Below, piece by piece: positions 9,280-15,051 of a stretch of 53,852 nt of DNA. Source of the DNA: a virus; the IMG/VR virus record IMGVR_UViG_3300001679_000055, positions 1 to 53,852 of that record, one strand, 5' to 3'. The notes beneath the pieces were generated by a model. It did no database searches. It saw nothing but the letters and a program-made list of their open reading frames with translations, and was not told where the DNA came from. How positions within the stretch are numbered: position 1 is the stretch's first letter; the number at the start of each line of letters is the position of its first letter. A program made the position numbers and the translations under genes.

Positions 9280-9951
9280 TCAGACAAACCCGCTATCTAT
9301 TAATTTAATATTAGTATCAAGATTGTCCGGGTTACGTAAACCTAACAGATTGATTTGCTTACAACTCTCATTGAATCTTAAGTAATAAGTGTTGTTCTGG
9401 TCTTTCATATCACCACTAATTGTAGCGTGTGATTTGTACGCTACATAGTTGATTAGTGCCTCTGTGTATATCTGAGGTAAACCTACATTACTGGTAATCT
9501 TTCTAGCTAATTCGGGTGCAGCTGCATAGGTAAGTATCATATCTTTCCTACCATCTTCGTCAGTGCCTTTGATAGTTACTTTAGTGGGGTCTTTAAACAA
9601 TACAGATACATTTACATCTATACCATTTACGAAATTAGTTCTTTCGTTATTGATAGTGACTTCATCCCCATCTTTAAAAGTACAACTGATAGCATGTAGG
9701 AAGTTATCATCTAGACTGAACTCCTCGCCATTAAGTGCAAAGTCTAATTCCATATCTACCTGTCGGATATTAAACTTCTTATGCAGCTCAATGTTAGCTA
9801 AGTTAATGAATGTACGAATCTTATCCCTGTTTTTTAGTTGTACAGCAGTAGGTTCATCAGTAGCACCTAATGTCATGTCTCCCACATCAGATGTAGCTAA
9901 CTGGCTAATCTCACCATTGACTAAGAATTCTATATATTCGTAAACTTTCAA
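9280..9951 (-). CDS. N4 gp67-like head-tail connector / virion protein
   Basis: A 223-residue acidic protein directly downstream of the large terminase gene. Size, order and the general pattern (helical N-terminus, internal beta strands around DLIYAAAPELARK-like sequence, C-terminal QIYTEALINYVAYKSH helix) resemble podovirus head-completion/connector proteins, and N4 gp67 holds this position. The start appears to be a TTG at 9951, with GGGGA six bases upstream; no ATG lies near. A stem-loop with a T-run (9967-9985) precedes it. Confidence 0.65.
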   Translation of the reverse strand: MKVYEYIEFLVNGEISQLATSDVGDMTLGATDEPTAVQLKNRDKIRTFINLANIELHKKFNIRQVDMELDFALNGEEFSLDDNFLHAISCTFKDGDEVTINNERTNFVNGIDVNVSVLFKDPTKVTIKGTDEDGRKDMILTYAAAPELARKITSNVGLPQIYTEALINYVAYKSHATISGDMKDQNNTYYLRFNESCKQINLLGLRNPDNLDTNIKLIDSGFV

Positions 9952-9966
9952 GAGGTTTCCCCAAAA

Positions 9967-9985
9967 ATAAATACTGTGTATTTAT
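9967..9985 (-). terminator. AT-rich stem-loop between terminase and gp67-like genes
   Basis: A perfect 8-base inverted repeat (ATAAATAC / GTATTTAT) with a 3-base loop. On the minus strand it is followed by TTTT. It lies between the large terminase and the gp67-like gene, so it could attenuate terminase readthrough. An AT-only stem is weak, so partial termination or mRNA end protection is more likely than a full stop. Confidence 0.45.
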
Positions 9986-9999
9986 CATACCACTTTTTA

Positions 10000-11586
10000 C
10001 TATACGAAGTAAGAACTTTCTCCTACATCTTCAGGATCATCATCCCATAACATACTTCCATCTGAGCTTTCTGTATCAGAAGATACCTCACTAGGTTTCC
10101 ATGCCTTAAACTCTCCCAACATAGAAATATTATCTATCTGATCATCATGTTTAGACTTAAACCCTTTAGGAGTGGCTAGGTGTAGCTCATTCAACATCTC
10201 GGATAGCTCTGCAGAGTCTCTAAGCTCCTCAGGAAACCATATCTTTCCTGATTTAAATAGTGGTACTGCCATTTGCTGGAATCGGCTCATCTTGTCCTTA
10301 TTTGGACGTATACCAGGACTAGTCTTCCCGCGGCCTGAAGCTAAGGTGAAGTAAATATTACGATTCATCATCTCATTCTGAATCCATGAAATAAAGCCCC
10401 CCTGCTGCCCCGTCACCTCAACGCCTACTTCTTGTGGGTTGTATTTCTGACATAATCTAAATAATTCATTGATAGATTCATCCATTAAAGCATGTTTACA
10501 AAAACCATCTACCCATAACCAATCCCCGTTATTATTGTAAGCCCAAACGTTAATAGTACTAAAGTCTGCGGATTCCTTCGCACTAGTTGCAAAGTCAGTG
10601 GTAATGTAGAAGTTAAACGCTCCAGGGTTAGATTTAACGTTTGCATGTTTATACCAGGTAAAATCACCATCTTTGATTAGGCGTTCTTCGTCAGACATAA
10701 TACGAAGCATAAGCTCTTGATTAAAACCGTCTAACTTGCCAGTTTTAATGGCCTTCTCATATTGGGCGCTAACATATCTATAGTCGAATCTATCACCCCA
10801 AGCACCTTTAAACTCCTCTTTAGAACATGGAAACTTCTCACATACAGGGTAAACATTGACATGCCAGGCACCAGATTCCACTGCCTTGTATAAAGGATCT
10901 TTAGCATTGAAGGGGGTTCCTGACCATATAGTCTTCTTTTTAGTTGGGTGTAATGCATAATCTACAGCTTTATAGACTGTATCCTCGATAGAGGCAATTA
11001 CTGTGGGTGATCTAGCGTCATCATCACTGATCAAGTCATCTAGCACTGCCAGGGTAGGACGTTGCCCCATTTCTTTCGCTCCACGAACACCAGTTTTAGC
11101 GCCATACATCTTAACAATAAATTGTTTTCCAGAAGCATTCTCAAATTCCATTCTAGAATCAGTGAATCTAATCCTAGGTATGTACTTCATTAGGAAGTCA
11201 GAGTTATGATAACGATACTCAACGTTTTTACGCATATTTTTAACACCATTCTCCATGGAGTCAGATACGTAGATCGCCAAGTTTACTCTACCAAATCCAG
11301 GGATTGAGCCGTAAGTAGCTATATATAGGAACAAATACTCACCCAGTACTGTAGTCTTAGCTAAACCTCGTGAACACATATTGGCAATGTTTTCTTTCAT
11401 GCCTCCTACGTTATCTAGCATTTTGTAGTGTATTACAGGTGATTTGTGTTCCTCACCATCTTCTCCATTAACTAACTTGATAAAGCTAATGAATTCTAGT
11501 GCAAACTCTGTAGGTGTGTAGGTGGGGTCCTCTGCGTAATTTATACTATTTAACCAATCATCTACATCTTTTTTAACTAATCCCAA
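10000..11586 (-). CDS. Terminase large subunit (N4 gp68 type)
   Basis: A 528-residue protein, the usual size for N4-like large terminases. It packages DNA into proheads using an ATPase and cuts concatemers with an RNase H-fold nuclease. The ATP site is an atypical Walker A, CSRGLAKTT (residues 71-79), with a Walker B-like segment PTLAVLDDL. The nuclease part shows YITTDFAT with Asp331 and a late acidic motif KHDDQIDN (Asp481, Asp482, Asp485). The start is a TTG at 11586 with GGGAGG eight bases upstream, overlapping the small gene before it by ten bases. The C-terminal 25 residues are Ser/Asp/Glu rich. Confidence 0.93.
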   Translation of the reverse strand: MGLVKKDVDDWLNSINYAEDPTYTPTEFALEFISFIKLVNGEDGEEHKSPVIHYKMLDNVGGMKENIANMCSRGLAKTTVLGEYLFLYIATYGSIPGFGRVNLAIYVSDSMENGVKNMRKNVEYRYHNSDFLMKYIPRIRFTDSRMEFENASGKQFIVKMYGAKTGVRGAKEMGQRPTLAVLDDLISDDDARSPTVIASIEDTVYKAVDYALHPTKKKTIWSGTPFNAKDPLYKAVESGAWHVNVYPVCEKFPCSKEEFKGAWGDRFDYRYVSAQYEKAIKTGKLDGFNQELMLRIMSDEERLIKDGDFTWYKHANVKSNPGAFNFYITTDFATSAKESADFSTINVWAYNNNGDWLWVDGFCKHALMDESINELFRLCQKYNPQEVGVEVTGQQGGFISWIQNEMMNRNIYFTLASGRGKTSPGIRPNKDKMSRFQQMAVPLFKSGKIWFPEELRDSAELSEMLNELHLATPKGFKSKHDDQIDNISMLGEFKAWKPSEVSSDTESSDGSMLWDDDPEDVGESSYFV

Positions 11587-11789
11587 TGTGATTCCTCCCT
11601 GTCATTTCGTAGAAAGCTGTCCCCGGAGTTTGCATCTGATTCCGCCTCAACTATCAGATAGCTAACTTCCATTGATATTTGTTCAAATGTATTTCTTTCA
11701 GGCTGGTCACTAACCTCGTGCATACCACTTTGTGCCAACTTTTTAATGGCTCGTAATTTAGTTAGACAATCACTCATGCAATGTATCAT
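11577..11789 (-). CDS. Small hypothetical protein upstream of terminase
   Basis: A 70-residue protein, mostly helical, with an acidic C-terminus. The start ATG at 11789 overlaps the stop of the preceding micro-protein (ATGA), and its own end overlaps the terminase start, so the three are translationally coupled. Two Cys are near the N-terminus. No family was recognised. An accessory role in packaging is suggested only by position. Confidence 0.65.
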   Translation of the reverse strand: MIHCMSDCLTKLRAIKKLAQSGMHEVSDQPERNTFEQISMEVSYLIVEAESDANSGDSFLRNDREESHWD

Positions 11790-11875
11790 TTATCATCCCC
11801 ATATTTATCTATAAGTCTAAGAATAGCCCCGCCCAATATCAACGAAAGTAGCAAGATAAGATGGTCTATTTCCAT
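11786..11875 (-). CDS. 29-residue membrane micro-protein
   Basis: A very short frame: ATG at 11875, 29 residues, stop overlapping the ATG of the 70-residue gene. It reads MEIDHLILLLSLILGGAILR and then a charged tail (LIDKYGDDK). Residues 6-20 form a single hydrophobic helix. The tight ATGA overlap downstream and the overlap with another membrane micro-protein upstream support real translation. A lysis or inhibitor role is possible, but nothing in the sequence decides this. Confidence 0.55.
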   Translation of the reverse strand: MEIDHLILLLSLILGGAILRLIDKYGDDK

Positions 11876-11970
11876 TTAGTAGCTTTAATGTGATCGGAAA
11901 ATATACTATAAAGCACACCTACCCCAAACAATATTCCAACTAGTATTAGCGCTATTATTATTTCTCCCAC
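11866..11970 (-). CDS. 34-residue membrane micro-protein (GTG start)
   Basis: The frame starts at a GTG at 11970 inside the end of the gp69-like gene and codes for 34 residues. Residues about 4-24 are a continuous hydrophobic helix (EIIIALILVGILFGVGVL), followed by a polar tail (IFSDHIKATKWK). It overlaps the 29-residue membrane frame by ten bases in another phase. Without a Shine-Dalgarno of its own, translation would depend on coupling to the gp69-like gene. Confidence 0.45.
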   Translation of the reverse strand: MGEIIIALILVGILFGVGVLYSIFSDHIKATKWK

Positions 11971-12695
11971 CGCACTTCTTCATATTCTGTTTCTATAGCT
12001 GTATTTTTTCTAGCAATAATATCTGAGTGTGCCATAGCCTCAGCAGTAACAGCTCCACTCTGAATTAGTTTCAGTTGTTGTTGAGCTAATGCTCTAGTAG
12101 TGTCTCTCAGCTCTTCGATAGAGTCTGATGAATAATTGACAGCTACTTCAATTTTAGCTGTTTCTGGGGCTTTTAATTGCATAATCAAGCACTCAGCTGC
12201 CTTCTGCCTAACCGTCTCTGATTTGGCACTCCTCATGAGCTCAGCCTGTGTATTGATGGCTTCCTGATGTACATCCATATTAAGAATATGCACAGGCACT
12301 AATGTACGCTCTAGGATCTTATGAACTAAATCAGTTTTATTGAATGCTGTGGCAAAGCTTGATATGTTCTTAGATGGTGTGCCTTTATCTATTTGTCTCT
12401 GGTATCTTTCAGGAAAGACCTTAGCGTACGCCATAAGATTAGTAGAACCCAATAGTTTGAAACTAACGAACTTCACTGCATCTACGTAACTCGTCATTTT
12501 GTACTTGCCAGTCTGGATAACATCAGCAAAACCTAATAGATTATCTTTATAGATTTGTCTGAAATCTTCATCAGGCTCAGAGTTGATCATTGTGATCATG
12601 TCTTCAGTAACATTATGTCTCCACTTTTTAGGCACGCTTGCCTGAAGTTGATCCATAGTTAAAATACTGGCGTTGTTTTTAGTCTCTAATTTCAT
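11958..12695 (-). CDS. N4 gp69-like protein, possible small terminase
   Basis: A 245-residue, mostly helical protein upstream of the terminase large subunit, at the place of N4 gp69. The N-terminal part is basic/polar with WRHNVTEDMI. The C-terminal part has a long helix rich in Gln/Ala/Leu (ELRDTTRALAQQQLKLIQ), as is common in oligomeric small terminases. No clear helix-turn-helix is visible by eye. The small-terminase role is inference from position. Start ATG at 12695, overlapping the end of the upstream winged-helix gene by 17 bases. Confidence 0.6.
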   Translation of the reverse strand: MKLETKNNASILTMDQLQASVPKKWRHNVTEDMITMINSEPDEDFRQIYKDNLLGFADVIQTGKYKMTSYVDAVKFVSFKLLGSTNLMAYAKVFPERYQRQIDKGTPSKNISSFATAFNKTDLVHKILERTLVPVHILNMDVHQEAINTQAELMRSAKSETVRQKAAECLIMQLKAPETAKIEVAVNYSSDSIEELRDTTRALAQQQLKLIQSGAVTAEAMAHSDIIARKNTAIETEYEEVRWEK

Positions 12696-13041
12696 GTTTC
12701 TCCAATTTACGTTTATCCCACTCCTCTCTAGCTTTTAATTTACGAACAGGTAGACCATACCACCAGTTATATGGATTAACATGGAAGTGTATACCTTCAC
12801 GTTGAATATGCTCATTTTTAACTAACCAAGAAATGGATCTGCTGATGTTTGCTTTGTCTACATTGAGATGCTCACCAATTTCTTTATTCGTAGTAGCCAC
12901 ATGTCCATCTAAATCACGCATATCAAATAAACTTTTCCACACCCTACCATGAGGCTTGGGCATAGCTAGTAATAAATCTATAGGGTCTTGGCCTTCTTCA
13001 AATAAAATATCCATACATGCTTGTTCAAATTCTCTATTCAT
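12679..13041 (-). CDS. Winged-helix DNA-binding protein, RepL/MarR-like
   Basis: A 120-residue protein with a clear winged helix. The region VATTNKEIGEHLNVDKANIS is the helix-turn-helix (about residues 47-70), followed by RSISWLVKNEHIQREG as recognition helix and wing, then HFHVNPYNWWYGLP. The latter resembles the NP-x-x-x-x-G ending of RepL-type replication proteins. It is the first gene of the late minus-strand operon and lies at the presumed genome terminus, so it could be a late regulator, a replication/terminus-binding protein or a DNA-recognition partner of the terminase. The ATG at 13041 lies one base from the predicted transcription start. Confidence 0.7.
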   Translation of the reverse strand: MNREFEQACMDILFEEGQDPIDLLLAMPKPHGRVWKSLFDMRDLDGHVATTNKEIGEHLNVDKANISRSISWLVKNEHIQREGIHFHVNPYNWWYGLPVRKLKAREEWDKRKLEKHEIRD

Positions 13042-13076
13042 GACCGCAAGTATAGCATCTTGTATGATCTACACAA
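13042..13076 (-). promoter_or_regulatory. Late promoter candidate giving a leaderless mRNA
   Basis: On the minus strand, TTGTGT (13076-13071) as -35, 16-base spacer, TGC then TATACT (13054-13049) as extended -10. The predicted start is 13042, and the ATG of the winged-helix gene begins at 13041. No Shine-Dalgarno is present between. This matches a sigma-70 promoter for the late terminase-side operon. Confidence 0.6.
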
Positions 13077-13120
13077 CAGTAATTGTAGGATTATGCCATA
13101 TTAAGCTAAAATAAGCAAAA

Positions 13121-13154
13121 AAGTATACAACAACGTCTGCAGGAAGTATACAAC
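13121..13154. repeat. Direct repeat AAGTATACAAC x2
   Basis: AAGTATACAAC occurs at 13121-13131 and again at 13144-13154, a 23-base period. Each copy contains the palindrome GTATAC and, on the minus strand, a TATACT -10-like hexamer. They could be operator sites or tandem late promoter elements upstream of the 13041 gene. Confidence 0.55.
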
Positions 13155-13305
13155 TTTTTCCCAGTAAGAATGCGGGTTGTAGCGATTCCCTATTAAGGGC
13201 CTTAGAGAGCGCAGCGAACAGGAGCTTGCTCCCCTAGGTTTTTAGCTACAGAAGATACGTAGTATTGAGTTAATAGATACTCACATACTTACCCCCATCC
13301 CTGGC

Positions 13306-13321
13306 GAGAGCTGAAGCTCTC
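13306..13321 (+). promoter_or_regulatory. Small-loop hairpin in the early control region
   Basis: A perfect 6-base inverted repeat (GAGAGC / GCTCTC) with loop TGAA. Its shape equals that of the elements at 13490 and 13983 (6-base stem, 4-base loop), which sit before early genes. No gene starts directly downstream; a role as an additional early promoter or as terminus structure is open. Confidence 0.35.
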
Positions 13322-13489
13322 TTGGGCGCGGGACGTATGCTCGTATTAGAAAGAGGTTAGAAATGGACTATTTGGTATTAGTAGAAATTTCAATAATAGT
13401 TTTAGGTTAGTAACTTACTGTGGGGAGTGTGGAATTTGGAAGGTACCCCCCCTATGCGTTATGGGTAACTATCTTTTTTGCTAAGACAC

Positions 13490-13505
13490 AAGCGAAGTCT
13501 CGCTT
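13490..13505 (+). promoter_or_regulatory. Candidate vRNAP hairpin promoter P-E1
   Basis: A perfect 6-base inverted repeat (AAGCGA / TCGCTT) with loop AGTC, followed by AACAGGCA, 40 bases before the 13546 gene. The same loop and inner stem (GCGAAGTCTCGC) and the following CAGGCA recur at 13983 before the next early gene. N4 virion polymerase recognises promoters as small template-strand hairpins a few bases before the start site. Sequence recurrence plus position support this; loop size differs from N4's 3 bases. Confidence 0.6.
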
Positions 13506-13545
13506 AACAGGCAATTTTGTCATTTAATTTAAGGATATATATATT

Positions 13546-13848
13546 ATGAGCGACGCTATCAATACAACAGATACAACTAAAACTAAAATGCAATCAGTAA
13601 AGTTTCCTTTCCGTATGTACAACAAGAACACTATGGAATGGGACGCTATTGCTTACGGTAATATCCCTGAGTCTGGTACATCTCTAGATCATTTCAAGAT
13701 GTTCGAAGGGTGGTTACAGCAGGCTATCGATGGTGGTGCTATCTTAATCGATGAGGCTAAACTGAAGGAGCTGGGTATTCCGAATATCAAACTTACAGCA
13801 GAGTCACTATTTCAAAAGACTGAACGCCTATCCAACGCATACATCTAA
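13546..13848 (+). CDS. Early protein, hypothetical
   Basis: A 100-residue acidic soluble protein, the first plus-strand gene. It has no recognised motif; MFEGWLQQAIDGGAILIDEAKLKELG looks helical. A ribosome site (AAGGA) lies about 10 bases upstream of the ATG. It has its own hairpin promoter candidate before it and a strong terminator after it, so it is probably a separately expressed, abundant immediate-early protein. Confidence 0.8.
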   Translation: MSDAINTTDTTKTKMQSVKFPFRMYNKNTMEWDAIAYGNIPESGTSLDHFKMFEGWLQQAIDGGAILIDEAKLKELGIPNIKLTAESLFQKTERLSNAYI

Positions 13849-13864
13849 CCTAAACATTAACCTT

Positions 13865-13909
13865 GCTATACCTTCATCCCATATCGGGTGTTGGTGTAGC
13901 TCTTTTTTT
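13865..13909 (+). terminator. Rho-independent terminator after first early gene
   Basis: The stem GCTATACC (13865-13872) pairs with GGTGTAGC (13893-13900), with one G-U pair. Inside it CCC pairs with GGG, and a run of seven T follows (13903-13909). It would stop the first early transcript 17 bases after the 13848 stop codon. Confidence 0.8.
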
Positions 13910-13982
13910 GACACAGACACAGGTCAACGGCCACCAGACAGTAACCAACCAAAGCCAGCAAATATTCAGTTCACCGTGCCCT

Positions 13983-13998
13983 ACGCGAAGTCTCGCGT
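13983..13998 (+). promoter_or_regulatory. Candidate vRNAP hairpin promoter P-E2
   Basis: A perfect 6-base inverted repeat (ACGCGA / TCGCGT) with loop AGTC, followed by TTCAGGCA, 49 bases before the 14047 gene. The loop, inner stem and downstream CAGGCA are shared with the element at 13490, while outer stem bases covary (AA/TT versus AC/GT), which indicates that the pairing itself is conserved. Confidence 0.65.
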
Positions 13999-14046
13999 TT
14001 CAGGCATATTCATCTTGTATATGTTAATTAAAATAAGGTAAACATC

Positions 14047-14304
14047 ATGAAAGTAATCAGCAATATTAGTAACACTATAGGGGCATTAGCTCAAGCAACA
14101 CAGTCAGCCGCAATGCTTATTGAAAAAGTAGTAGGTGATAATGGGTTAGGTAGATTCGTAGACCAAATATCAGAAATGTCAGCAGAAGGTTTAGACGAAA
14201 ATTTAGAAGATATGCGACTAGACAGACAAGAACGTCAAATTGAAAGAACTCATAGAATCGCAGAACTTAAAGAAAAATTCAAGGTAGATACAAATGTCGA
14301 ATAA
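14047..14304 (+). CDS. Early protein with charged helical C-terminus
   Basis: An 85-residue protein. The N-terminal 35 residues are Ala/Ser/Ile rich and amphipathic; residues 45-80 are a highly charged helix (LEDMRLDRQERQIERTHRIA). No family was recognised. ATG at 14047 with AAGGTAA upstream. It overlaps the next membrane micro-gene, which begins inside its last four codons. Confidence 0.75.
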   Translation: MKVISNISNTIGALAQATQSAAMLIEKVVGDNGLGRFVDQISEMSAEGLDENLEDMRLDRQERQIERTHRIAELKEKFKVDTNVE

Positions 14305-14392
14305 CACTAAAGCATTCTTAGAAGTACTAATCGATACCATTACCTTTGCCATAATAGCTATAGGTTTCATCTTGTTAATTACTGCCATCTGA
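14294..14392 (+). CDS. 32-residue membrane micro-protein
   Basis: The frame starts at ATG 14294, inside the end of the preceding gene, and codes for 32 residues. Residues about 14-32 (ITFAIIAIGFILLITAI) form a single membrane helix; the N-terminus is polar. Overlapping placement suggests translational coupling. An early membrane role (for example in exclusion) is possible but not shown by sequence. Confidence 0.55.
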   Translation: MSNNTKAFLEVLIDTITFAIIAIGFILLITAI

Positions 14393-14479
14393 TCAACTCT
14401 TACATGTACCTAGTTGGGTATGTGTTGGACTTTTTACCTTGTGATAGTAGACAGAAAACTATACAAACGATAACACCCT

Positions 14480-14490
14480 CATTTATTTAA
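14480..14490 (+). promoter_or_regulatory. Possible middle (RNAPII) promoter core
   Basis: CATTTATTTAA lies about 70 bases before the 14560 gene. A near-identical core, CATTTATTTT, is at 15001-15010 before the RNA polymerase gene, and CATTTAATTT is at 13521-13530. N4 RNAPII promoters are AT-rich, but the match here rests only on recurrence upstream of genes. Confidence 0.3.
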
Positions 14491-14559
14491 ACCGAGTATT
14501 CACAGAAGCTACCCTGTGACTATTCTTTCATTCCAGGTAGCATTAAAACGGAGAATATT

Positions 14560-14964
14560 ATGGGCTTACTAGCTATTAATAACACAGAAACAACTAAAGC
14601 TTACAACAACGATAAAGTAATCTACATCAAGATTACTGGTCAAGAGAAGTCAGCACAATTTAAACCAAGTAAGGCATTTGAGAACATTGTATCTAACGCA
14701 GACGTGTTGAAGATTATTACTAAGGGTGACATTCGTCCTACTAAAGCTAATGACAAGGGTTATGTTAACTTTGTACTAGGTAATGGTACTAATCAATTTG
14801 GTTTCATTAATTACTTAGAAAACTCTCTAGGTAATGACTCAACTGATGATGATAAGACAGAAGCTTTATTCGCTGTAGAGGCTAAGCTATCACAAGTAAC
14901 TCTTGATGATATCAGCAGACCACTAACTGCAGATGAAGCACGTAACGCACTAGACATGCTGTAA
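14560..14964 (+). CDS. Conserved-looking hypothetical protein before RNA polymerase
   Basis: A 134-residue soluble protein with a mixed alpha/beta pattern (KVIYIKITGQEKSAQFKPSK, then GYVNFVLGNGTNQFGFINYL). It is separated from the RNA polymerase gene by a hairpin with T-rich tail, so it may be made in excess over the polymerase. N4 RNAPII needs a small partner that binds single-stranded DNA (gp2); this protein is one candidate by position, with no motif to prove it. Confidence 0.75.
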   Translation: MGLLAINNTETTKAYNNDKVIYIKITGQEKSAQFKPSKAFENIVSNADVLKIITKGDIRPTKANDKGYVNFVLGNGTNQFGFINYLENSLGNDSTDDDKTEALFAVEAKLSQVTLDDISRPLTADEARNALDML

Positions 14965-14980
14965 TACAACTATACATGGG

Positions 14981-15009
14981 TACATCAGAAATGATGTATT
15001 CATTTATTT
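14981..15009 (+). terminator. Hairpin with T-rich tail before RNA polymerase gene
   Basis: A perfect 7-base stem TACATCA / TGATGTA with a GAAA tetraloop (14981-14998), then a T-rich tail. It lies between the 14964 stop and the polymerase gene, suggesting (partial) termination that lowers polymerase expression. Confidence 0.6.
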
Positions 15010-15051
15010 TTTAATATATCTAAAACTATAAACAATTCTTGGGAATACATT

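Larger units (their letters stand above)
13042..13545. other. Divergent non-coding region, probable genome-terminus region
   Basis: 504 bases without a credible gene, between the end-of-map late operon (minus) and the first early gene (plus). It holds the late promoter, a pair of 11-base direct repeats (13121-13131 and 13144-13154), three small hairpins (13221-13232, 13306-13321, 13490-13505) and C-runs such as CCCCCC near 13446. In linear N4 genomes the terminal repeats fall between these two gene sets, so this is the best candidate for the packaged-genome ends, collapsed by assembly. A 15-codon frame at 13363-13410 is too short to call. Confidence 0.6.

Noticed and set aside
13363-13410. 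A 15-codon frame with an AGAGG site (MDYLVLVEISIIVLG)
   Set aside because: Too short to separate from chance; no neighbour coupling; left as part of the non-coding region.
13042-13545. CRISPR-like or tandem repeat array
   Set aside because: Only two copies of an 11-base unit exist; no spacers.
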